In this document: positions 1 through 6,678 of the stretch, piece by piece
Layout of the letters: each line of letters begins with the position of its first letter
Numbering within the stretch: the stretch's first letter is position 1
DNA from: Wenzhouxiangella sp.
GTDB lineage: Bacteria; Pseudomonadota; Gammaproteobacteria; Xanthomonadales; Wenzhouxiangellaceae
DNA: 13,143 bases
Assembly (NCBI GenBank): GCA_007121485.1
Contig: SKKM01000261.1
Location: 1-13,143 of the forward strand
Reading direction: 5' to 3'
Position numbers and translations under genes: made by a program
Notes under the pieces: model-generated
The model's input: only the letters and a program-made list of their open reading frames with translations
What the model was told of the DNA's origin: nothing
Databases searched by the model: none

Positions 1-512
1 GCAACCGGAATGCCGGTGCGGGTTTGCAGCGCCTCATGCTGGTAGGCGTCGAAAAGATTGCGCCAGGCCTCGGTGGTGCCCAGGTCGCCTTCGGGCACGG
101 TCTTGACGATGGAGCCGAGGCCATGCTGGCCGACCTCTTCGGGTGTTGCGGTCGAGACGTCGGCCTGGACCATCTGGCCAACCTTCTCCACCAGCGTCAT
201 GTCGGCCACCGCCGCGGCGATGTCGGCCTCGCTCACCGGTGCCGCGGGCCAGCGAGAGCGGGCCGGTTCCGTGGGCGCCGCCGTCGGGCCGGCGCAGGGC
301 GGCAGCGCGGGGACTGGCGCGGGCGCTTCGGCCAGCGCTGTCTCCCACGGCGCCGTCAGCATCAGCAGGAGTGTGAGTAGCGCTCCGGCCAACACGGCCA
401 GATGCTGCTGCTTGCGGCCCCGATGGAACGTGCTCAGCGCCTGCTCGGAGGACGTTGATATGCCCCGGCTCGGGCCGTGCTTGCTGGCTGTCTTGTCCAG
501 TGTTCGCTTCAT
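1..512 (-). CDS. GH3 family beta-glycosidase, exported, N-terminal part only (C-terminus beyond the left edge)
   Basis: The frame was read by hand: ATG at 512-510, then 170 open codons to the window edge. A basic N-region of about 36 residues precedes a hydrophobic stretch (about 38-53) and an Ala-rich likely signal-peptidase site (about 60-63, ALAEA), so the protein is probably exported. After a Pro/Ala-rich linker, residues 94-170 match the start of glycoside hydrolase family 3: MTLVEKVGQMVQAD (105-118), then GLGSIV (131-136), a Trp/Tyr region like the W..L.DAYQ of GH3 enzymes, and TRTGIPV at the end of the visible part. Family members hydrolyse beta-linked glucans or oligosaccharides with a catalytic Asp that lies outside the window. 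The long basic N-terminus leaves the exact start uncertain, because no good ribosome site precedes ATG 512. It is probably unrelated to the cluster to its right. Confidence 0.82.
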   Translation of the reverse strand, partial: MKRTLDKTASKHGPSRGISTSSEQALSTFHRGRKQQHLAVLAGALLTLLLMLTAPWETALAEAPAPVPALPPCAGPTAAPTEPARSRWPAAPVSEADIAAAVADMTLVEKVGQMVQADVSTATPEEVGQHGLGSIVKTVPEGDLGTTEAWRNLFDAYQHEALQTRTGIPV

Positions 513-551
513 GAACCTGAATACTGCCACACTGGCCTCGCAGGTACCCGG

Positions 552-569
552 GCCATGTCGAAGCATGGC
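552..569. promoter_or_regulatory. Perfect 6-bp inverted repeat in the GH3 leader
   Basis: GCCATG and CATGGC flank the six-base spacer TCGAAG, about 40 bases upstream of the GH3 start codon. Flanking CCC and GGG could extend the stem past a two-base bulge. It could be an operator or an RNA hairpin; no regulator is recognised. Confidence 0.2.
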
Positions 570-659
570 GGGCGCCGGAGGGATTGCCAACTAACTGTCA
601 GAGGAGACTCCTCCTGTCAGCGCTGAAATTCTTGGTGCCATCTACCGTCAGGCGCGTAG

Positions 660-675
660 CGCAGTCAGGACTGCG
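660..675 (-). terminator. Possible terminator hairpin after the ATP-grasp gene
   Basis: CGCAGT and ACTGCG form a perfect 6-bp stem with a four-base loop, about 50 bases beyond the stop of the ATP-grasp gene. On the minus strand no U-run follows it; a T-run at about 706-710 precedes it instead. A Rho-independent terminator is therefore only weakly supported. The rest of 513-724 shows nothing I recognise. Confidence 0.25.
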
Positions 676-724
676 GACTCGCTCTCCATTCGCAAGCAAC
701 GCAGAAAAATGAGTAGTAAATGCC

Positions 725-1744
725 CTAGCTGGAAAGAACGATCGGCAGGAGCGCCTTGCAGGACTGAACCCCGCGTTCATGGTCCAGCCATTCGGGCTTG
801 ACAGGCTTCCCTTCGGCTGCGGCGATCATCGCGGCGGGGAAGTCGACGCCCGCGAGATGGGAAAACGGGTAGCCGCCGCCGAACCTGGCGTTGAACTCGA
901 TGATGCTGGGCTCGCCGGTGACGGCATCGAGCATGACATCGATATCCAGGTTGCCGCGGTGCCGGAGAATTCGGCCGAGGCGTTCCGCGCACTCCCGCAC
1001 CAGGGCCTGGTCTTCGGTGATCGCAACGTCGGTCTCCCCGGAGCGCATCGCCAGCTTCCGCTTGACGACCGTGGCCATGTGATCGCCGGAGAAATCATTC
1101 AGCACGTCGACACCGTACTCGGTGCCGGCAAGCTTTTCCTGGATCAGGACGTTTTCGTCGGGGGCGCTGCGGGCCAGCATGCGCAGGTAACTGGCCTCGA
1201 TGTGCTTCTGGCTGTATCGGTAAAAGAACTCCAGTTCCTCTGCCGTTTCGGCAGTGAAGACACCGATCGAGCCCATTCCGCATCGCGGCTTCACGATCAG
1301 CGGGAAAGAGAGCTTTCCTTGCTCGAGCGCCACTCTGGCCGAATCGATGCCGAGAAACGTCCTCGGTGTGCCAAGGCCGTGCTTTGTCAGCAGGCTTTGG
1401 GTCTGCCACTTGTCGTTGGCGGCTTCCACTGCCCACGGGTCGCTGACTGCAAGGGCCACGCCAAGAGACTCGAAGGCCTCGCGGTGGCGAGCGATCGTCG
1501 GCAGGTCAATGTCGAACAGGGGTACCAGCAGGCCGATGCTTTCCTTGCGACAGATGTCCAGCAGGCTGGGGACATAGTCCGCCGAACTGATCAACGGAAC
1601 CTGGTAGCAACGGTCCGCAAGCGCCATTCCCGGAGAAGCGGACGAACTGTTGACCGCGACGACCCGCCCGCGCCCTGCCAGTCCCGCCTTGAAATACTCA
1701 ACGAGGTAGGATCGCCGGCCGACGCTCGTCAGCAGGACGTTCAT
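725..1744 (-). CDS. ATP-grasp carboxylate-amine ligase (carbamoyl-phosphate-synthase-like)
   Basis: This 339-residue protein begins with a Rossmann-like preATP-grasp domain (VLLTSVGRRSYLV, 3-15), followed by ATP-grasp elements. NDKWQT (110-115) holds the first nucleotide lysine, VKPRCGMGSIGV (151-162) is the second lysine and glycine loop, QEKLAGTEYGVDVL (202-215) is next, and the metal-binding IIEFNARFGGGYPFS (281-295) closes the fold. All key residues are present, so an active ligase is likely. The family activates a carboxylate as acyl phosphate and joins it to an amine; the substrate cannot be read from the sequence. Its ATG overlaps the TGA of the decarboxylase gene by four bases (ATGA at 1744-1741), so the two are probably translationally coupled. 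It is the last gene of the GNAT-PhyH-decarboxylase-ligase unit. An ATP-grasp and a type III decarboxylase also occur together as PvsA and PvsE in vibrioferrin synthesis, which suggests the ligase acts on the decarboxylase's substrate or product. Confidence 0.9.
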   Translation of the reverse strand: MNVLLTSVGRRSYLVEYFKAGLAGRGRVVAVNSSSASPGMALADRCYQVPLISSADYVPSLLDICRKESIGLLVPLFDIDLPTIARHREAFESLGVALAVSDPWAVEAANDKWQTQSLLTKHGLGTPRTFLGIDSARVALEQGKLSFPLIVKPRCGMGSIGVFTAETAEELEFFYRYSQKHIEASYLRMLARSAPDENVLIQEKLAGTEYGVDVLNDFSGDHMATVVKRKLAMRSGETDVAITEDQALVRECAERLGRILRHRGNLDIDVMLDAVTGEPSIIEFNARFGGGYPFSHLAGVDFPAAMIAAAEGKPVKPEWLDHERGVQSCKALLPIVLSS

Positions 1745-2973
1745 TGGACCTGGCCGCCAGGGTCATCCGTGACGTAGGACGCCAGGGCGGTGGTGGCATT
1801 GTCGGCGGACTTCAGCAAATTCCCGTGGCTGTCGACGATGGCCGGCGCCGGATGGATGAAGTCCGGAGTGTAGTTGATGGAGTAAGCACCGCGGTTCCCG
1901 AAAACGATGAAATCACCGACCTCGAGGTCGGCGACCAGTTCGGGCACGATGGTGTCGTGCTCCATGCAGGTGTTGCCCACTAGGGCACAGGGCTGCAGTA
2001 GGCTGCCTCGTGCCCGCTCCGGCGCCACCACCGACAGCGGCGCCTGGAGCGCGGAATGGGTCGGGTTGACGCCGACGATGCTGGTGTCCAGCAGCGCCTG
2101 CCGCCGACCATTGCGCTGTCGGATGCCCATGACCCGGGCGACGAGAATCATGGTGTCGGCAACCACGGAAACCCCGGGCTCGATCAGCAATTGAACCTGC
2201 CCATCCGGGCACATCGAGGCAAAGGCCTTGCCGATCGCGGCCGTGTATTCATCCGCGGTGGCAATCGGGCAGTCGAACTGCCGGCGCAGCGCCTCGGGCA
2301 GTCGACCGAAAAAACCGCCGCCGACGTTGATCGAGCCCAGCCGATGACGCGGGTTCAGGGTATTCGCGATCGACCAGAGCGTCTCCAGTCTGGCGACGAA
2401 CTCTTCCGGGGTTTTGGTGGGCGAGTTCAGGTGGCAGTGGAGCGAATTGACAGTGATGTGTTCATGTTGGTCGAGCAGTTTCAGTGCAGCGTCAAGTTCC
2501 CCAGTTTCCGCGCTCAGTCCGAACCGGCTTTCCGCTCCGTCCGCCTTGCAGGCGCTGATCCTCAGGCCGATCCGGCAGGGGGCGCCATGATCCGTGAGCC
2601 GCACCAGCCGCTCGAGTTCGTGCAGTGAATCCAGGTTGAGCTGGCTGCCCGACTGCAGGGCGAAAAGCAGATCCTCGTCGCGCTTGACCGGGCCATTGAA
2701 GACCAGCCGGTCGGCGGGAAGGAAACGGCGGGCGACATCGTACTCGAAGCGGGAAACCACCTCGCCCATGCCCTGCAGATCGGCGAGCAGACGACCGATG
2801 GCGGGCATGTAGTTGGCCTTGAAGGCGTAGGCGACGTCGGAATTACGGTAGTGACGACGCAGGCCCTCCCGGAACGCCAGATAGTTGCTCTTGAACCGCT
2901 CCGCGTTGAAGACATAGAACGAGTCGCCGTGCTTGCGGGCGACTCGGTCGAGAAATTCATGGCTGGCCGGCAT
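1741..2973 (-). CDS. Fold-type III PLP-dependent decarboxylase (Orn/DAP/Arg decarboxylase family 2)
   Basis: A cytosolic enzyme of 410 residues, the usual size for this family. YAFKANY (49-55) carries the PLP Schiff-base lysine, K52. SRFGL (149-153), LHCHLNS (178-184), the phosphate-binding NVGGGF (216-221) and EPG (265-267) follow. The C-terminal catalytic cysteine motif is CMEHD (336-340), with GAYSINY (362-368) behind it. This order is that of diaminopimelate/ornithine decarboxylases and of siderophore enzymes such as PvsE and SbnH. The position after EPG is usually Arg but is Val268 here, which points to a divergent subfamily. The likely reaction is alpha-decarboxylation of an amino acid or amino-acid conjugate. 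The start ATG at 2973 lies six bases past the PhyH stop. The open frame continues upstream to 3216, but that part is out-of-frame PhyH sequence. A housekeeping LysA role is less likely given the neighbours. Confidence 0.92.
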   Translation of the reverse strand: MPASHEFLDRVARKHGDSFYVFNAERFKSNYLAFREGLRRHYRNSDVAYAFKANYMPAIGRLLADLQGMGEVVSRFEYDVARRFLPADRLVFNGPVKRDEDLLFALQSGSQLNLDSLHELERLVRLTDHGAPCRIGLRISACKADGAESRFGLSAETGELDAALKLLDQHEHITVNSLHCHLNSPTKTPEEFVARLETLWSIANTLNPRHRLGSINVGGGFFGRLPEALRRQFDCPIATADEYTAAIGKAFASMCPDGQVQLLIEPGVSVVADTMILVARVMGIRQRNGRRQALLDTSIVGVNPTHSALQAPLSVVAPERARGSLLQPCALVGNTCMEHDTIVPELVADLEVGDFIVFGNRGAYSINYTPDFIHPAPAIVDSHGNLLKSADNATTALASYVTDDPGGQVQ

Positions 2974-2978
2974 CCATC

Positions 2979-3767
2979 TCAGCCCTGGTTGGCCTGGTAC
3001 AGCCTCTGCTCGACCGGGCGATACCATTCGTCCAGATTCACCGGCACCCTGGAGTTGTAACCCAGGACCTGGCGAGTGAGCGGAGAGAGCTGCTTGCCGT
3101 ATTCTTCGCCCAGCATGCGCGCATAGTCCATCATCGGCTTCACGTATGCCCGTCCATACCCGACCGTCAGGGCCACGCGGTTGTTGGGCCCCCTGATGGG
3201 TACGCCCTTGTGCCAAAGCGTTGAGTGGAAAACGACCACCGATCCGGCCGGACCGGTCAACACCTCGTGATCACGCTCGAATTCCTCATCCGAAGGGCGG
3301 TCGGGCCTGTACTGCGAGCCGCTCAGCATCATGGTCCCGTTGTCCGGGGTGAAGTCGTCGCACATGACCAGCATGTTCAACTTCAGCGGGTAGCCCGGAA
3401 TCATGGTCCGGGCGTCGCGATGCATCCTGTGCACGTAGATTTCGGCGCCCGGGAAGCCGCCAAGCGGCGTGAGCGAGTTGCAGATGTAGGGTTCGTTGCC
3501 GAAAAAACTCGAGATGTAGTCGTGGAACAGGTGCCTATCGATGTATTCATCGATGCTGTCACCCGAGCCGAGGCAATGATGCGCGGTGCCGTCGCCGTTC
3601 TCATTGATGCCGTTGCGGATTTGATACTCGCGGCAGATGTCGATCCACTTCAGGCAGTCGGCGCGCAGCCGGGACACGAAGGCGTCATCCAGGGCCTTCT
3701 CGAACACGAACCAGCCGCGGTCCGCCATCACGGCATCAAAGTCTTCAACACTGACGGGGTCAGCCAC
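2979..3767 (-). CDS. PhyH (phytanoyl-CoA dioxygenase) family Fe(II)/2-oxoglutarate hydroxylase, copy 1
   Basis: This 262-residue protein has the PhyH jelly-roll fold. The iron triad is visible as H116-x-D118 (in RMHRDART) and the distal H186 (in LWHKG), with R197 (in NNRVALT) placed to bind the 2-oxoglutarate carboxylate, so the enzyme should be active. The family hydroxylates unactivated C-H bonds of free or conjugated small molecules. Translation starts at GTG 3767-3765: GGAGGAG (3781-3775) lies seven bases upstream, and the start overlaps the end of the GNAT gene by eight bases. The decarboxylase gene begins five bases after the stop. It is a clear paralogue of the dioxygenase at 4522-5364: both share GW.VF near the N-terminus, NMLVM.DDFT.DNG in the core and a C-terminal LGYN.R.P..L.EWY segment. 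The different residues around the active site suggest a different substrate or position. Confidence 0.93.
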   Translation of the reverse strand: MADPVSVEDFDAVMADRGWFVFEKALDDAFVSRLRADCLKWIDICREYQIRNGINENGDGTAHHCLGSGDSIDEYIDRHLFHDYISSFFGNEPYICNSLTPLGGFPGAEIYVHRMHRDARTMIPGYPLKLNMLVMCDDFTPDNGTMMLSGSQYRPDRPSDEEFERDHEVLTGPAGSVVVFHSTLWHKGVPIRGPNNRVALTVGYGRAYVKPMMDYARMLGEEYGKQLSPLTRQVLGYNSRVPVNLDEWYRPVEQRLYQANQG

Positions 3768-4338
3768 GGTTTGGCTCCTCCAGAGACGAGGGTTCCCGGT
3801 TGCCTTCGGTCGCGCCGGGCAGATCGAGCTGCATCAAGGTCATTCTGCCTCGCTGCGCGAGCGGATGGAACCCCAGTTGACGGTAGAATCCGCCGGCCTC
3901 CGGATTGTTCTGGCTCACCTCCAGCTGAATGCAGCCGAAGCCTCGCCGTTGCGCCAGTTCGGCAAAATTTCTCATCAGGATGCGGCCAAGTCCCTGCCCC
4001 CGGGTCTCCCCGGAAACCAGCAGCAAGCTGACGTAGGCCAGGCTCCGGTCCGGCGCGTTGCAATACCCCAGCAACAGACCGACGATCATGCCGTTGTGCA
4101 GGTGGAGGAGGCACTCGCCCCGGGCCAGCGCCTTGTCGAGATAGGCCTCGATCGCCGTCTCCGCGATCAAGGCTTCCGGGAGCATCCTGCTCTCCCGGTC
4201 GATGAACTCATGCACTGCCTGCCGGAGACCCGGATCGACCGGGACCTCGGCCACGCAGCCGCAGTTGCGGGCCTGTGGCCTGGGCGCAGCGTCCAAACTC
4301 GCTGAGCCGGCAGGCCGGGAAATGACTCTCATTGGCAT
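3760..4338 (-). CDS. GNAT family N-acyltransferase, copy 1
   Basis: A 192-residue GCN5-related acetyltransferase. The fold spans about residues 40-160. AYVSLLLVS (101-109) is strand beta-4, ETRGQGLGRILM (111-122) is the acyl-CoA pyrophosphate loop (R/Q-x-x-G-x-G/A), and QLEVSQNNPEAGGFYRQLGF (138-157) is motif B. The enzyme probably transfers an acetyl or other acyl group from CoA to an amine; the acceptor is unknown. Its sequence resembles the GNAT at 5535-5963, including the paired EAYLDKALARGE and DAYLDKLLNRAE segments, so the two are paralogues. It is the first gene of a tight four-gene unit, overlapping the next gene by eight bases. Two in-frame ATGs (4338 and 4332) lie close together after a G-run; the second has better spacing, so the start may be six bases further in. 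Confidence 0.9.
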   Translation of the reverse strand: MPMRVISRPAGSASLDAAPRPQARNCGCVAEVPVDPGLRQAVHEFIDRESRMLPEALIAETAIEAYLDKALARGECLLHLHNGMIVGLLLGYCNAPDRSLAYVSLLLVSGETRGQGLGRILMRNFAELAQRRGFGCIQLEVSQNNPEAGGFYRQLGFHPLAQRGRMTLMQLDLPGATEGNREPSSLEEPNRG

Positions 4339-4395
4339 CGCCCCCGTATGGCACTGATCTTCTTGCGGATTGCTGCGGACAGAGTGTCATTTAGT

Positions 4396-4411
4396 TGTGA
4401 TATGCATCACA
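4396..4411. promoter_or_regulatory. Perfect CRP/cAMP receptor box
   Basis: The 16 bases are TGTGA-TATGCA-TCACA, an exact match to the CRP consensus TGTGA-N6-TCACA. On the minus strand the left flank also reads AAATGTGA, as in the ideal site. It is the only AT-rich control region in the block and is centred 65 bases upstream of the GNAT start at 4338. A class II arrangement (centre at -41.5) would put the transcription start near 4362. The implied -10 (AGCAAT, 4374-4369) is poor, as is common for activator-dependent promoters. In Xanthomonadales the protein bound would be Clp rather than CRP. Confidence 0.7.
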
Positions 4412-4439
4412 TTTGAACACCCTGCCATTGATGCATAAA

Positions 4440-4468
4440 ACTATATACGCCCTGTTCGGGGAATTCCA
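4440..4468 (-). promoter_or_regulatory. Possible second promoter upstream of the CRP box
   Basis: On the minus strand TATAGT (4445-4440) lies 17 bases after TGGAAT (4468-4463). If used, the CRP box would lie about 30 bases downstream of the transcription start, where it would block rather than activate. The -10 match is fair and the -35 match is weak. Confidence 0.22.
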
Positions 4469-4521
4469 TCCGTACGTGCAGCGGCCAGCTGGACCGCCCC
4501 GAGGCCCTCGGTCTGCTGCCG

Positions 4522-5364
4522 TCAGCCCTGGCCTGGCTTGTACATGCGCTTTTCCGGCACCTGATACCACTCTTCCAGCGTCGCCGGAATGCGCGCGTTG
4601 TAGCCCAGCAGCTGCGCGACGTGCGGCAGGAAGCCGGCGCCCCGCTCGTCCCCGAAATAGCGGGCAAAATCGAACTGCGGCTTGAAGAAGGGTTTGGTGA
4701 ACATCGGGGTCAGGCCGCGACGCGGTCGGTCGGTGTGGTTGATGCCGGCGGCGTGCCAGACGTTGGAGTTGAACAGCACGATACTGCCCCGGGGCCCGAG
4801 TGCGCGCTCGGCGCGCGCAAAGAATTCTTCGTCGCTCGGTTTCTCGGCGTACTTGTGCGACCCGCTCAGAAACCAGGTGGCGCCGTTGTCCTCGGTGAAA
4901 TCATCGAGCATCACGAGCATGTTCATCATCAGATGCAGGTCGCCGCTCCAGGACCGGATATCCCGATGCACGGCGCCGACGTAGGCCGAGGTCTTGGACT
5001 TGAAGTTGATGACCCCGCCGAAGGAATTGAGAATGTAGGGCCCGTCGTCGAAATAGGCGGTGAGGTAGTCGTGCAGCGGCAATTCCTCGAGAAACCGTAT
5101 GAAAGCGCCTTCGAACACCACGAGGTGATGGGAGGTCCCTTCCATGCGGTTGACCACACCGTTGCGCTCCTGGATCTCGCGGCAGCGACGCGTGGCCTGC
5201 TCCTGCTCGTCGATCAGCTGGCGACAAAAGGCCTCGTCCAGCACGTCCCTGAACACCATCCAGCCCTTGCTGGCCATCTGTGCCCTGAACGCGTCGACAT
5301 TGCTGGTCTGCGCCGGCGCTGGACCATGCCCGGATTGCTGCGACACGGAAACATCATGAGCCAT
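4522..5364 (-). CDS. PhyH family Fe(II)/2-oxoglutarate hydroxylase, copy 2
   Basis: This 280-residue PhyH dioxygenase has an intact predicted active site: H133-x-D135 (in GAVHRDIRS), distal H204 (in NVWHAAG) and R216 (in RPRRGLT) for 2-oxoglutarate. The start is ATG 5364-5362, because AGGAGG (5377-5372) lies seven bases upstream; an in-frame ATG at 5469 would place this ribosome site inside the gene. The first 22 residues are a low-complexity leader absent from copy 1. It is paralogous to the enzyme at 2979-3767 over its whole length, including the shared GW.VF, NMLVM.DDFT.DNG, LGYN.RIP and EWY segments. It lies 170 bases after a GNAT gene, mirroring the GNAT-PhyH order of copy 1, but it is followed by the CRP control region. 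It probably hydroxylates an intermediate of the same pathway. Confidence 0.93.
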   Translation of the reverse strand: MAHDVSVSQQSGHGPAPAQTSNVDAFRAQMASKGWMVFRDVLDEAFCRQLIDEQEQATRRCREIQERNGVVNRMEGTSHHLVVFEGAFIRFLEELPLHDYLTAYFDDGPYILNSFGGVINFKSKTSAYVGAVHRDIRSWSGDLHLMMNMLVMLDDFTEDNGATWFLSGSHKYAEKPSDEEFFARAERALGPRGSIVLFNSNVWHAAGINHTDRPRRGLTPMFTKPFFKPQFDFARYFGDERGAGFLPHVAQLLGYNARIPATLEEWYQVPEKRMYKPGQG

Positions 5365-5383
5365 CCGGCGTCCTCCTCGTAGG

Positions 5384-5398
5384 CCCGCCAACGGCGGG
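5384..5398 (-). promoter_or_regulatory. Strong hairpin just upstream of the PhyH copy 2 ribosome site
   Basis: CCCGCC and GGCGGG pair perfectly (6 bp, all G-C) across a three-base loop. The hairpin ends six bases before the AGGAGG site at 5377-5372. In the mRNA leader it could shape translation initiation or protect the 5' end. No ligand-binding RNA class is recognised. Confidence 0.35.
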
Positions 5399-5469
5399 TA
5401 TTGGCATTGCGGGTCGGGCGTGGCGTCCTCGACGCTCGCCCGGCGGGTCAAGTCGATTGATCTTGGCAA

Positions 5470-5499
5470 AGGTTAGCGCAAGGCGACAGGCAAGGTAAA
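5470..5499 (-). promoter_or_regulatory. Possible sigma70-like promoter for PhyH copy 2
   Basis: On the minus strand TTTACC (5499-5494) and TAACCT (5475-5470) are 18 bases apart within the 170-base gap before the PhyH gene. The hexamers match the consensus at four and three positions, so support is weak. Read-through from the GNAT gene is the alternative. Confidence 0.25.
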
Positions 5500-5534
5500 C
5501 CGCCCGGCGCTCCTGAACGCCCCACCCTGACCGG

Positions 5535-5963
5535 TTACAAGACCCGCTCCATGAGGCAAAGCACACCCGGGCGGGCCCGCGCCACAAAGCCATTGCGTTC
5601 ATAAAGCTGCCGGGCGACCCGGTTGTCCGGGTGCACCTCTAGCCGGCAGCTGCGGAACCCGCGCCGGCGCGCATCGGCCAGGAATGTTTCCAGCAGCCTC
5701 TTGCCGATGCCCCGTCCGCGCGCTTCCGGCGCAACCGCCATCATCGAAAGAAATGCGACCCGGCTGACCAGGTCGTTGCAGTAATAGGCGGCAAAACCCT
5801 GCAGTCGCTCCCCATCCCTGATCGTGACGATTTCAGCCCGATTCAGGAGCTTGTCGAGATAGGCATCGAGATCCAGCCCTGCCAGCAGGGGATAGTCGGC
5901 GCTGCTGTCAGCCTGTTGCAGGAGCCGACGCAGTTCCTCCAGATGTTCACGGGCCACAGGCAT
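5535..5963 (-). CDS. GNAT family N-acyltransferase, copy 2
   Basis: A 142-residue, single-domain GCN5-related acetyltransferase. VAFLSMMAVAPEARGRGIG (69-87) holds beta-4 and the CoA pyrophosphate loop, and SCRLEVHPDN (about 104-113) plus an RQLYERNGF segment give motif B, as in RimI-type enzymes. It resembles the GNAT at 3760-4338, most clearly in the DAYLDKLLNRAE stretch (33-44) and the RRRGF..C.LEV stretch, so the two arose by duplication. The start ATG (5963-5961) lies inside the end of the WbqC gene with a 17-base overlap, so translational coupling is likely; no strong ribosome site is visible. The acceptor substrate cannot be deduced. Acylation of an amine in the cluster product is a reasonable guess, and self-resistance is another. 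Confidence 0.9.
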   Translation of the reverse strand: MPVAREHLEELRRLLQQADSSADYPLLAGLDLDAYLDKLLNRAEIVTIRDGERLQGFAAYYCNDLVSRVAFLSMMAVAPEARGRGIGKRLLETFLADARRRGFRSCRLEVHPDNRVARQLYERNGFVARARPGVLCLMERVL

Positions 5964-6678
5964 GACGGTTGGCTGGCCGCTGCACCAGCAAGCCCCCCTC
6001 GAGCAGCTCCGCAGTGCCTTCCAGGCCCAGGAACATCAGCGCATCGATCACTGAAAGCTGCCCCACATGAGGCGCATCGAACTGAGGGTAGGCGCGGATC
6101 TGCGGTTCGAAGAAACTGAGCTCGATGCCGGCCGCGGCGAACAGGCCGGCATCGTAGAGGTGCTGTCCGCCCACCGGATTGACGTAACGGCCGGCCCCCA
6201 GCCGCTGACAGATTTCCAGAATGCGCTGCTGGCCGCCGGCGGAGCGGTCGTGTTCGATCCGGGAGGAGAACCTGAATTCGCATGGCAGCCCCAGCGCACG
6301 CGCAAGCGCTTGCAGATGGAGGGCATTGAACTCCGATACCCTGGTCGGCGCCGAGGCGAACAACGGGGAAATCAAGCTTTCGACCTCCTGGTAGTACGGT
6401 GCCTTCAGATAGGCGGAGCGGATCTTGCCGAGAACCGAGGCGACGCTGGCCTGGTCGAGCAGGTAGTGGCTTTCGCTGATCAGGCGATTCTGGCTCGCCC
6501 TGGCGACGGGCAGGGTCAACCAGGCCGCTTGGCCGTTCAGCAGGATCCGGTTTCGGTTCACCCAGCCGCGCTTGATGTAGTTGACGTCGTCATAGAAAAC
6601 GAAGCAGTCAACCTGCCGCATCAGCTGGAAGTAGCCGATATACGGGAAGAAATACGGCTGCATGATGGCCGCGATCAT
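5947..6678 (-). CDS. WbqC family protein
   Basis: A 243-residue soluble protein that fits the WbqC family at full length. Its start has the family signature MQPYFFPYIGYFQL (6-19) and YDDVNYIKRGWVNRNRI (29-45). Further hallmarks are a YLKAPYY segment near 90, GLPCEFRFSS near 130, VNPVGGQHLYD near 165 and a C-terminal LSVIDALMFLG. WbqC proteins are found in O-antigen and other surface-sugar clusters and beside amino-acid-modifying genes; their reaction is not firmly established to my knowledge. The start ATG (6678-6676) follows GGGGAGG closely and overlaps the stop of a 33-codon ORF as ATGA. The gene overlaps the downstream GNAT by 17 bases. No glycosyltransferase, flippase or polymerase lies nearby, so a classic O-antigen role is not supported here. 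Confidence 0.91.
   Translation of the reverse strand: MIAAIMQPYFFPYIGYFQLMRQVDCFVFYDDVNYIKRGWVNRNRILLNGQAAWLTLPVARASQNRLISESHYLLDQASVASVLGKIRSAYLKAPYYQEVESLISPLFASAPTRVSEFNALHLQALARALGLPCEFRFSSRIEHDRSAGGQQRILEICQRLGAGRYVNPVGGQHLYDAGLFAAAGIELSFFEPQIRAYPQFDAPHVGQLSVIDALMFLGLEGTAELLEGGLLVQRPANRHACGP

Noticed and set aside
598..780. A 60-codon minus-strand open frame after the ATP-grasp gene
   Set aside because: It overlaps the end of the ATP-grasp gene in another frame, has no ribosome site and shows no recognisable features.
779..1777. A 332-codon plus-strand open frame
   Set aside because: It is antisense to the ATP-grasp gene, which has all family motifs; no domain is visible in the plus-strand product.
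2974..3216. N-terminal extension of the decarboxylase to an upstream ATG
   Set aside because: The added 81 residues are out-of-frame reading of the PhyH gene, rich in Gly/Arg/Gln; the family starts near ATG 2973.
725..5364. Mycosporine-like amino acid cluster, suggested by PhyH plus ATP-grasp genes (MysH/MysC)
   Set aside because: No dehydroquinate-synthase-like, O-methyltransferase or D-Ala-D-Ala-ligase-like gene is present in the window, and a decarboxylase is not part of that pathway.
5365..5469. N-terminal extension of PhyH copy 2
   Set aside because: The extension would swallow an ideal AGGAGG site and a hairpin; ATG 5364 fits the spacing.
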